A DNA stretch of 58,287 nt, from positions 1 through 58,287 of the forward strand of contig NZ_QKTU01000016.1 in assembly GCF_003234565.1 (NCBI RefSeq), in the 5' to 3' direction. A program made the translations under genes and the position numbers. Numbering within the stretch: the stretch's first letter is position 1; each line of letters begins with the position of its first letter. Shown here in pieces: positions 7,826-14,373 of this stretch. The DNA comes from Curtobacterium sp. MCBD17_013 (lineage in GTDB: Bacteria; Actinomycetota; Actinomycetes; Actinomycetales; Microbacteriaceae). Below the pieces are notes generated by a model. That model ran no database searches. It was not told the DNA's origin and was given only the letters and a program-made list of their open reading frames with translations.

Positions 7826-7908
7826 GGACCCACTTTGCCATTCCCGCAAGAACGATTGCCACTTCGGCGAGCACCGCACAAGCTGACGGTCGAACGAGGA
7901 GGAACGAC

Positions 7909-8937
7909 ATGCCCACACACACTGACCACGACGTCGTCGTCATCGGCGGCGGTGCGGCCGGCCTGAGCGCCGCGACGGCACTGGCGCGCTCGATGCGATC
8001 GGTGGTGGTCGTCGACGCGGGCGAGCCCCGGAACGCACGGGCGGCGGCCGCCCACAACGTCCTCGGCCGCGAGGGGACCGCACCGACCGACCTCCTGCGC
8101 CTGGCCCGCGCGGACGCCGAGCGCTACGGCGTCCGCATCGCCGTCGGACGAGCGACCGCCGCCACACGTCAGGGCGACCGCATCGCCGTCAGCCTCGAGG
8201 ACGGCAGCCGACTCCGCGGCCGCCGTCTCGTCCTGGCGTCGGGCGCGGTCGACGAGCTCCCCGACGTGCCCGGACTGCGCGAGCGCTGGGGGCGCGACGT
8301 CGTGCACTGCCCCTACTGCCACGGTTGGGAGGTCCGGGGCCAGCGGATCGGCGTGCTCGGCTCCGGCGCGATGGCCGTCCACCAGGTGCTGCTCTTCCGG
8401 CAGCTCAGCGACGACGTGACGCTCTTCCGACACACGATGCCCGAGCCCTCGGACGAGGAGTGGGAGCGGTTGGCGGCTCGGGGCATCCGCGTCGTCGAGG
8501 GTCCGGTCGCCCGGGTGCTCGTCGACGACGACCGGTTGACGGGTGTCGAACTCGACGACGGGCATGTGTTCCCCCTCGACGCGGTGGCCGTGCAGACGCG
8601 GGTGGTCGCCCGAGCGGACGTGTTCGAGCACCTCGGCGGCGAGGTCGCCGAGCATCCGAGCGGCATGGGCCGACACGTCCCCGCCGACCCGACCGGTCGG
8701 ACTGCGCTGCCCGGCGTGTGGGCGGCCGGGAACGTGACGGACATCGGCGCGCAGGTCATGAGCTCCGCCGCCGCGGGCGTGATGGCCGGCGCGGCGGTCA
8801 ACATGGACCTCATCGCGGAGCAGACGGCCGCGGCGGTGCGAGCGCGGCGGGAGCCGTTCTCGCCCGAGGCCGAGCGCGAGGTCACCGAGCGGGTGCTCGG
8901 CGATCGCCGCCACGGGTTCGAGCCGACGGGGGACTGA
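7909..8937 (+). CDS. Thioredoxin-reductase-like FAD oxidoreductase with CPYC redox pair
   Basis: Flavoprotein of 342 residues with strong GAGGAGG ribosome site. FAD-binding is shown by VVIGGGAAGLSAATALA near the N-terminus and by the late WAAGNVTD segment. A redox-active CPYCHGWE sits after the first third, as in thioredoxin reductases. The second nucleotide site is poor: where a thioredoxin reductase has GGGxSA and an HRR loop, this has GVLGSGAMAVHQ and TLFRHTM. That pattern recalls the oxygen-using dithiol oxidases (GliT/HlmI group) more than true thioredoxin reductases; the assignment stays tentative. The divergent XRE-cupin gene probably regulates it. Confidence 0.85.
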   Translation: MPTHTDHDVVVIGGGAAGLSAATALARSMRSVVVVDAGEPRNARAAAAHNVLGREGTAPTDLLRLARADAERYGVRIAVGRATAATRQGDRIAVSLEDGSRLRGRRLVLASGAVDELPDVPGLRERWGRDVVHCPYCHGWEVRGQRIGVLGSGAMAVHQVLLFRQLSDDVTLFRHTMPEPSDEEWERLAARGIRVVEGPVARVLVDDDRLTGVELDDGHVFPLDAVAVQTRVVARADVFEHLGGEVAEHPSGMGRHVPADPTGRTALPGVWAAGNVTDIGAQVMSSAAAGVMAGAAVNMDLIAEQTAAAVRARREPFSPEAEREVTERVLGDRRHGFEPTGD

Positions 8938-8975
8938 GCCGGGCGCCAGCGCGGGACCGAGCCTGACGCCAGGGC

Positions 8976-9035
8976 TGCGCATGCGGACGACGAGTGCGCG
9001 CGCGCCCGCATGCCCCGTTGTCGTCCGCATGCGCA
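8976..9035. terminator. Long inverted repeat between convergent genes
   Basis: Perfect 16-bp arms, TGCGCATGCGGACGAC (8976-8991) and its complement (9020-9035), enclose a 28-nt GC-rich loop. It lies between the convergent flavoprotein and tetR genes and could stop transcription from both sides. There is no U-tract, so intrinsic termination is uncertain. Confidence 0.5.
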
Positions 9036-9046
9036 CCCGACCTGCG

Positions 9047-9601
9047 TCAGCGCCCCACCCTCAGTGCCGCGACGATGCGCTCCCGCCCGAACGCCCACGC
9101 CGCCTCGACGTCCCCGCCGAGCTCGAAGCGCCCGTTGAGTTCCATGCCGACGAACCCCACCACCCAGGCCGTGAGGGTCCGCGCCGCCTCGAGCGCGTGC
9201 TCCTCGCCGGCGAGCTCGCCGCCGAACCGCACCACGGCGACACTGGCCGCAGCGCCGAACTCCGGCCGGGCAGCGGAGACGCCCGCGCCCGGCGTCATGA
9301 CGAGCTGGAACGCGGCGGGCCGCTCGTGCCCGAACGTCCGGAACACGTCGGCGACCTCGGCGGCAGTGGTGGCGGACTCCATCCGCCCCGCGAGGTCCGA
9401 CAGGGTCGCCTCGGCCACGAGCTGGATCAGGTGGTCGCGGCTCGACACCCGCTTGTACAAGGAGGGCGCCCGCACCCCGACCCGCAGCGCGACGGACTGC
9501 ATGGTGAGACCGGCCAGCCCGTCGTGCTCGAGCAGGTCACGGGCGGCGGTCACGATCGCGTCGAGGGAGGTGCGTTCCGGGGTGGGCATGTCCATCAGCA
9601 T
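9047..9601 (-). CDS. TetR-family regulator (WHG-type C-terminal domain)
   Basis: 184-residue repressor with an N-terminal TetR helix-turn-helix (LTMQSVALRVGVRAPSLYKRV, about 32-52) and a C-terminal domain of the TetR_C WHG type, recognised from the RPAAFQLVM and LTAWVVGFVGMELNGRF segments. Possible starts are 9601 or the ATG at 9589; 9601 is used. It is divergent from the beta-lactamase-fold hydrolase gene with 42 bp between them, which contain palindromic TAGCCATCATGGCTA repeats likely to be its operators. It may therefore repress both genes. Confidence 0.88.
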   Translation of the reverse strand: MLMDMPTPERTSLDAIVTAARDLLEHDGLAGLTMQSVALRVGVRAPSLYKRVSSRDHLIQLVAEATLSDLAGRMESATTAAEVADVFRTFGHERPAAFQLVMTPGAGVSAARPEFGAAASVAVVRFGGELAGEEHALEAARTLTAWVVGFVGMELNGRFELGGDVEAAWAFGRERIVAALRVGR

Positions 9602-9606
9602 AGCTA

Positions 9607-9647
9607 TTGACGGTAGCCATCATGGCTAACTACAGTAGCCATCATGG
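9607..9647 (+). promoter_or_regulatory. Divergent operator-promoter with TAGCCAT palindromes
   Basis: TAGCCAT-C-ATGGCTA (9614-9628) is a perfect 7-bp inverted repeat; a second copy, TAGCCATCATGG (9636-9647), runs across the ATG at 9644. TTGACG (9607-9612) and TACAGT (9631-9636) with an 18-nt spacer form a promoter whose predicted start falls at the ATG, so the hydrolase mRNA is probably leaderless. The divergent TetR protein is the obvious binder. Confidence 0.7.
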
Positions 9648-10354
9648 AACTGGCACCGAACCTCCACCGCATCGGCAACGACATCGTCGCCGCGTACCTC
9701 GTCGTGGCGCCCGAGGGCATCACCGTCATCGACGCCGGCCTCCCCGGGTCGTGGCACGACCTGGTCGCCGAACTCGCCTCGATGGGCCGCTCGCTCGACG
9801 ACGTGCGCGGCGTCGTCCTGACCCACGGCGACTCCGACCACGTCGGGTTCGCCGAACGCCTGCGCCGTGAGCGCGGCGTCCCCGTGTACGTCCACGCCGC
9901 CGACGCCGCGCGGGCCAAGGGCGGCGACAAGCCGAAGGCCGGCAAGCAGTCGATGCGCCTCGGCCCCCTGCTCGGATTCCTGGGCTACTCGATGCGCAAG
10001 GGCGGGCTCCGGACGAACTGGCTCACCGAGGTGGTCGAGGTGCACGGCGGCGAGACCCTCGACCTCCCCGGCGCCCCGCGGATCATCAGCACCCCGGGGC
10101 ACTCGCCGGGCAGCATCGCCGTGTTCGTCCCGGCCGTCGACGCCGTGTTCGTCGGCGACGGACTGACGACCCGGCATGTCCTCACCGGCCGCACGGGTCC
10201 CGCGCCCGCGCCGTTCACCGACGAACCCGAGCAGGCGGTCCGGTCGCTCCGCGCCCTGGTCGACACGAACGCCCGCTGGGTGCTCCCCGGTCACGGCGCC
10301 CCGTGGAGCGGCGGCGTCGCCGCGGCGGTCCAGGCCGTCGAGCACGCCGCCTGA
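9644..10354 (+). CDS. Metallo-beta-lactamase-fold hydrolase with variant metal motif
   Basis: 236-residue MBL-fold protein. The usual HxHxDH signature reads H61-G-D63-S-D65-H66, so the second histidine is aspartate. Other ligands are present: STPGHSPGS (His), FVGDG (Asp) and LPGHGAPW (His). A subgroup with this HGDxDH form exists among actinobacterial MBL proteins. It should be a cytosolic hydrolase of esters, lactones or thioesters, but the substrate cannot be told. Its start overlaps an operator copy and lacks a ribosome site. The divergent TetR gene suggests induction by its substrate. Confidence 0.87.
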   Translation: MELAPNLHRIGNDIVAAYLVVAPEGITVIDAGLPGSWHDLVAELASMGRSLDDVRGVVLTHGDSDHVGFAERLRRERGVPVYVHAADAARAKGGDKPKAGKQSMRLGPLLGFLGYSMRKGGLRTNWLTEVVEVHGGETLDLPGAPRIISTPGHSPGSIAVFVPAVDAVFVGDGLTTRHVLTGRTGPAPAPFTDEPEQAVRSLRALVDTNARWVLPGHGAPWSGGVAAAVQAVEHAA

Positions 10355-10421
10355 CCCCTGCCCCGCCCCGCCGAAAGGGGCCCGGCCATCGGGAGGGACC
10401 GGCCACCGGGAGGAACCAGCG

Positions 10422-10802
10422 TCAGCTCGTCACACCGTCCACGTAGAACCAGCGCCCGGCCTCGCGCACGAACGCGCTGTCCTCGTGCAGCTCGCCCCGC
10501 TCCGAGGGCGTCCGCCACCACGCGCGGAACTCGACGGTCCCGCTGGTGTCGAACGGGCCTCCCGAGCTGGTCCCGAGGACGTCGAGTCGCGTCCACCGCA
10601 TCATCGGGTCGAGCTCGAGGCTCGTCGGCCGCGTCCGCGGGTGCCACGACGTCAACAGGTACTCCGGCATGGTGAGCGCGAACGCCGTGAACCGCGAGCG
10701 CATGAGCCGCTCGGCCGTGGGCGCGGCCGCTCCCGCGTGCAGGGGGCCGCAGCACTCCGCGTACGGATTGCCGCTCAGGCAGGGGCATCGTTCCGCTGAC
10801 AT
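10422..10802 (-). CDS. YchJ-family (UPF0225) SEC-C motif protein
   Basis: 126-residue protein starting with the zinc-binding SEC-C motif CPCLSGNPYAECCGPLH. It continues with the YchJ core: PTAERLMRSRFTAFAL, the YLLTSWHPRTRP segment and the closing EFRAWWR...WFYVDG strand pattern, an NTF2-like fold. The function of YchJ proteins is not established. The ATG at 10802 is preceded by TACGCT exactly six bases upstream, pointing to a leaderless mRNA, although GAGGA also falls within those bases. Confidence 0.9.
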   Translation of the reverse strand: MSAERCPCLSGNPYAECCGPLHAGAAAPTAERLMRSRFTAFALTMPEYLLTSWHPRTRPTSLELDPMMRWTRLDVLGTSSGGPFDTSGTVEFRAWWRTPSERGELHEDSAFVREAGRWFYVDGVTS

Positions 10803-10948
10803 GTCCTCAGCGTAGGACCGCGACGCCGCCTCGCCACCGGCTCGGGAGGCCCGACCCCTCCCCGCCGCAAGCGTGACGTCCGCATCGACCCCACCGCCAC
10901 CGGCCCGGGAGGACCGCAGCACCCCGCGACCGCGTTTACGGTTGGTCC

Positions 10949-11533
10949 ATGAGCACTCCCCTGACGATCCGACGCGCCACGCTCGAGGACGCCGCGACCG
11001 TCGCGGACCTCGTCGAGCGTGCCTACCGCGGCGAGGCGAGCCGCGAGGGCTGGACGAGTGAGGTCGACGTCATCGGCGGTCGCCGTACCGACACGGAGCA
11101 GATCCGCGCGCTCATCGCTGCGCCGGACTCGGTCGTGTTCGTCGGCGTCGACGAGGGCCGGATCATCGCCACCTGCCAGGTCCAGCGGCATGGCCCAGGC
11201 CTCGCCTACTTCGGCACCTTCGCGGTCGAGCCGACGATCCAGGGCAGGGGCCTGGGGCGCCGGATGATGGAGGCCGCCGCCGAGCACGCCCGCACGACGT
11301 TCGACGCCGCCGCGCTCGAGATCACGGTCGTCGCGCAGCAGTCAGCGCTCATCGCCTGGTACCGACGCCTCGGGTTCGTGCCGACCGGCGCGACCCGGCC
11401 GTTCCCAGCCGAGGCCTGGGGCGCGACGCCGCTCGTGCCGGACGTGCACTTCGTCGTGATGCGCCGACCGCTCGCGGAACCAGGGACGTCGGCCGCGGAA
11501 CGCAGCATGATGTCCACGGACCGAACGAACTGA
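10949..11533 (+). CDS. GNAT-family N-acetyltransferase
   Basis: 194-residue acetyl-CoA-dependent acetyltransferase. The acetyl-CoA pyrophosphate loop is IQGRGLGRRMMEAAAEHAR, preceded by the YFGTFAVEP strand and followed by WYRRLGFVPTGATRPFP, all in the standard GNAT order. The ATG has no Shine-Dalgarno; TACGGT lies six bases upstream, so it is probably leaderless. The acceptor is unknown. A PA14-like or toxin-antitoxin role is not suggested by the context. Confidence 0.9.
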   Translation: MSTPLTIRRATLEDAATVADLVERAYRGEASREGWTSEVDVIGGRRTDTEQIRALIAAPDSVVFVGVDEGRIIATCQVQRHGPGLAYFGTFAVEPTIQGRGLGRRMMEAAAEHARTTFDAAALEITVVAQQSALIAWYRRLGFVPTGATRPFPAEAWGATPLVPDVHFVVMRRPLAEPGTSAAERSMMSTDRTN

Positions 11534-11608
11534 ACCCGCTCCGGACGGAGATCAGGGAAAATACCCGTCGGTTCCGATCCACCTGACGCACCATCACGAG
11601 GAGGCGCC

Positions 11609-11962
11609 GTGCCACGGCTCACGATCGACGAACTCGAGGGCTGGATCACCGACTTCCGCTCCGAGTCGATGCACCTGCCTGCTGCCCCCCACGCGATCGA
11701 CATGTCCTGGGACCAGGCGACCATCGACACCGCGCTCATCGTCGTGCACCTGGAGACCAGTGGCACCGAGGTCTACCTGCAGCGCGAGATCGGTGGCTCG
11801 CCGGAGTGGACGGTGACGTTCGAGCGCCGTGAGAACGACGCCCGGGTCTCGGCCGAGCAGGTGCTGACCCTGGCGGCCGAGGTGAGCGCGATCGGCCACC
11901 TGTGCTCGTACCTGACGCTCAAGACGTCGGAGCACCTGCAGCGGCACGCGGCAGCGCAGTAG
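11609..11962 (+). CDS. Conserved-looking hypothetical protein
   Basis: 117-residue acidic protein that I do not recognise. It starts at GTG behind GAGGAGGCGCC. There is no signal peptide or membrane segment, and the alternating pattern (TALIVVHLETSGTEVYLQREIGG, then EWTVTFERRENDARVS) suggests beta strands followed by a C-terminal helix (EQVLTLAAEVSAIGHL). Codon use is like the neighbours, which supports a real gene. It lies between an acetyltransferase and a convergent MarR gene; no function follows from that. Confidence 0.6.
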   Translation: MPRLTIDELEGWITDFRSESMHLPAAPHAIDMSWDQATIDTALIVVHLETSGTEVYLQREIGGSPEWTVTFERRENDARVSAEQVLTLAAEVSAIGHLCSYLTLKTSEHLQRHAAAQ

Positions 11963-11996
11963 CGCGCAGCCAGAACCGGGCTCCGAGCGCGTCGAG

Positions 11997-12461
11997 TCAA
12001 TCGGCGACGGCGTCGCGGAGGGCATGCGACAGCCGCTCCGTGAACTCGATGAACACATCGATGTGCTCGGCGGGCAGGGCTTCCTGCAGCGCCCGGCGAT
12101 AGGCCGCGCGCAGTGAGCCGATCACAGCGAACCCATCAGGGGTCAGTTGGATGCGGACGCTTCGGCGGTCGTCCGGATTCCGCACACGCTCAAGGAGTCC
12201 CCGCTTCACCAAGCGGTCGAGCAAGGCGGTGACGGCCCCCGTTCCCATCTCGAGGTACCGACCGAGGTCCTTCGGCGTCCGGTCCTCGTCGATCGCCGCG
12301 AGGAACTTCAGCGCGCGGAGATCGACCGGGTTGAGCTGATGCACGACCGCCAGGTGCTGCACGAGGTGCGCGTGCTCGACCTGCCCGCTGTAGAAGGCGG
12401 CGACGGCCTCGTCGAGGAGGCGGTCCGGGTCTCGAGAGCGTGAGGACGAAGGCGCTGGCAC
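11997..12461 (-). CDS. MarR-family regulator
   Basis: 154-residue winged-helix regulator. The recognition region TPKDLGRYLEMGTGAVTALLDRLVKRGLLER and the wing with NPDDRRSVRIQLTPDG are typical of MarR proteins. It starts at GTG without a clear ribosome site. It is divergent from the TasA-like/SipW-like gene pair. Three copies of TCGAAWATYGA lie in the 117-bp gap over that promoter and are the natural operator candidates, so it likely represses the secreted-protein operon and itself. Confidence 0.9.
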   Translation of the reverse strand: MPAPSSSRSRDPDRLLDEAVAAFYSGQVEHAHLVQHLAVVHQLNPVDLRALKFLAAIDEDRTPKDLGRYLEMGTGAVTALLDRLVKRGLLERVRNPDDRRSVRIQLTPDGFAVIGSLRAAYRRALQEALPAEHIDVFIEFTERLSHALRDAVAD

Positions 12462-12490
12462 CCGCTGATTCTACTCACAGTCCGTTTTGC

Positions 12491-12547
12491 TCGAAAATTG
12501 ACACCATCGAATATCGAGGCTTATGCTCCAAATAGCTCGAAAATCGA
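12491..12547 (+). promoter_or_regulatory. Promoter of TasA-like operon with three MarR-type operators
   Basis: TTGACA (12498-12503), an 18-nt spacer and TATGCT (12522-12527) form a near-consensus promoter. The motif TCGAAWATYGA occurs at 12491-12501, 12507-12517 and 12537-12547; the last copy is within a perfect GCTCGA-AAA-TCGAGC palindrome. They cover the -35, the spacer and the start region. The AT-rich island stands out from the surrounding DNA. Confidence 0.75.
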
Positions 12548-12578
12548 GCGAAACCGACTGACCGGAATGGAATCTGAC

Positions 12579-13181
12579 ATGCGTCGCCCCACCCGTACCC
12601 TCGCTCGTATCTCGACGTTGGCCGTGATCCCGGCTGCACTGCTCGCCGCTGGCGTCGCCGTCTCCACGGCCTCCTACTCGGCGTTCTCCGCGACCTCGTC
12701 GGACGACGCGAACAACTGGTCGATGGGCACCGTCGCGCTCACCAACGACGCAGCCAACGGCGCACTGTTCAGCGCATCGAACCTGAAGCCGGGTTCCACG
12801 GGCACGAACTGCATCGCGGTCACCTCGAGCGGTTCCCTCGCCAGCGCGGTCAAGCTCTACGCCACCAACGTCCAGCAGACGAAGGCACTCGCGTCCTCCG
12901 TCAACCTGCAGATCAAGCAGGGCACGGGCGGCGGGTACGGCACCTGCGCCGGGTTCACCCCGACCTCCGGCGTGGACGGGACGCTGTACAACGACACCTT
13001 GGCGTCGTTCGCGTCGACCCACACCGACTACGCCACCGGCATCGGCACGTGGAAGCCGGCCGGCGACAAGGCAGAGACCAAGACGTTCCAGATCACGTAC
13101 ACGGTGTCGCCCGACGCGCCGGCGTCGCTCATGGGCGCCACCGCGAGCCTCGGCTTCACGTGGGAAGCCCAGAACTCCTGA
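12579..13181 (+). CDS. TasA/camelysin-like secreted protein
   Basis: 200-residue secreted protein with a positively charged N-terminus, a hydrophobic segment (about 15-30) and the SipW-substrate pattern STASYSAFSATSSDDANNW followed by GTVALTND. TasA-like proteins form biofilm fibres or surface filaments in Firmicutes; actinobacterial relatives are known as SipW-dependent signal-peptide proteins. The mature part is strand-rich with a Cys pair (TNCIAV and YGTCAGF). The next gene, 16 bp on, encodes the SipW-type peptidase expected to process it. The start at 12579 is used; an in-frame ATG at 12567 is possible. Confidence 0.82.
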   Translation: MRRPTRTLARISTLAVIPAALLAAGVAVSTASYSAFSATSSDDANNWSMGTVALTNDAANGALFSASNLKPGSTGTNCIAVTSSGSLASAVKLYATNVQQTKALASSVNLQIKQGTGGGYGTCAGFTPTSGVDGTLYNDTLASFASTHTDYATGIGTWKPAGDKAETKTFQITYTVSPDAPASLMGATASLGFTWEAQNS

Positions 13182-13197
13182 CCATCGAGGGAGGATC

Positions 13198-14199
13198 GTG
13201 ATGCGCGCATCGTCGTGGATCCGGTTCGCGGTGGTGCTCACCGCGCGCGGTGTCATCGCTGCCGTCATCGGGATGGCGTTCTGGGCCGCCGCCCCCCTGG
13301 CGCTCGGGTGGCACAGCACCACCGTGATGACCGGATCGATGGAACCCGCTCTCCAGCCGGGTGACGTGGTCGTCAGCAAGCCCGTCGCGGTACGCGAGCT
13401 CCGGAAGGGTCAGGTCCTGCTCTTCTCGGACCCGGACCACGCCGACATGCTCCGCCTCCACCGCTTCCACGCACTCAACGACGACGGCACGCTCACCACC
13501 AAGGGCGACGCCAACGCTTCGGCCGACTCGACACCGATCACTCGATCCTCGGTCCTCGGTGTCGGGTACCTCCGGGTCCCGCTGGTCGGCACACCGGTCC
13601 TCTGGATGGCGGAACACCGCACTGGCCGCGTCGCGGCGCTCGCGGTCGGGCTCGTCGTCCTCAGCGGCCTCGCTCTGCTCCCCGCCGTGGAAGCGGACGG
13701 GGACGCATCGGGCAGACCATCACGCCGCCCGCATGGACGCCATCGAGTCGCACCCACGCATCGACGCACCACGGCAGCGATCGTCGCCACTGCCGCATGT
13801 GCGCTCGTCAGCGTCGCCCTGGCAGCACCCGCTGCCGCAGCGTCGTTCTCCACGACGGCGATGACCGGTGCGAGCTCCCTCGCCACCGCGACCGCGACGC
13901 CGGCGACGGCGCTGACCTGCACCAACAACACGAACGGTTCCGTCACCATCGGGTGGACCTACACCGGCACCGCACCCGACCACTTCACCGTCCTCGTCGA
14001 CGGCCAGCCCGACGGCACCGTCACCGCGCCCGGGGCACGCACCAGCACGCTCGACGCAGCCGACTTCTTCGCATGGAAGACGTCCACGGTCAGCATCCGT
14101 ACCGACCTCACCGACACCTGGACCACGCCGTCGACCAGCACGGTCCGCATCACCACCATCCGGCTCTTCGGCCTGGGCACCACCACCTGCGCACGTTGA
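13198..14199 (+). CDS. SipW-type signal peptidase I with fused substrate-like domain
   Basis: 333 residues in two parts. The first is a signal peptidase: membrane anchor about 8-36, nucleophile Ser47 in MTGSMEP, a histidine base (His88 in LRLHRF) in place of lysine as in SipW and eukaryotic enzymes, TKGDAN with Asp104, and a second membrane segment about 145-165. The second part (from about 190) begins RRTTAAIVATAACALVSVA...AAAASFSTTAMTG, which looks like a further SipW-type signal sequence, and continues as an FN3-like domain (TCTNNTNGSVTIGWTYTG, DHFTVLVDGQP). Such domains are normally separate substrate proteins. Start ATG at 13198 or 13201, preceded by GAGGGAGG. It follows the TasA-like gene in one operon. 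Confidence 0.85.
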   Translation: MMRASSWIRFAVVLTARGVIAAVIGMAFWAAAPLALGWHSTTVMTGSMEPALQPGDVVVSKPVAVRELRKGQVLLFSDPDHADMLRLHRFHALNDDGTLTTKGDANASADSTPITRSSVLGVGYLRVPLVGTPVLWMAEHRTGRVAALAVGLVVLSGLALLPAVEADGDASGRPSRRPHGRHRVAPTHRRTTAAIVATAACALVSVALAAPAAAASFSTTAMTGASSLATATATPATALTCTNNTNGSVTIGWTYTGTAPDHFTVLVDGQPDGTVTAPGARTSTLDAADFFAWKTSTVSIRTDLTDTWTTPSTSTVRITTIRLFGLGTTTCAR

Positions 14200-14313
14200 C
14201 GCCCCGTCCCGGGACGAGCGCACGACGCGGCGCGGACCCTCGACTCGCGGTGGGGATCCGACCTGATGCGGGGATCGCCGAGCGAGCCGTCACTCGACGC
14301 GGCTGTCGACGAC

Positions 14314-14355
14314 GGAGGCCGCCGCGGGTGATCAGCATCACCCACGACGGCCTCC
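14314..14355. terminator. Hairpin between sipW-like and IPT genes
   Basis: Arms 14314-14332 and 14337-14355 pair over 19 positions with only two G-U type mismatches around a CAGC loop. It sits between convergent genes and is a good bidirectional terminator candidate, without a U-tract. Confidence 0.6.
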
Positions 14356-14373
14356 AGGTCGCCGGTCGCCGCG

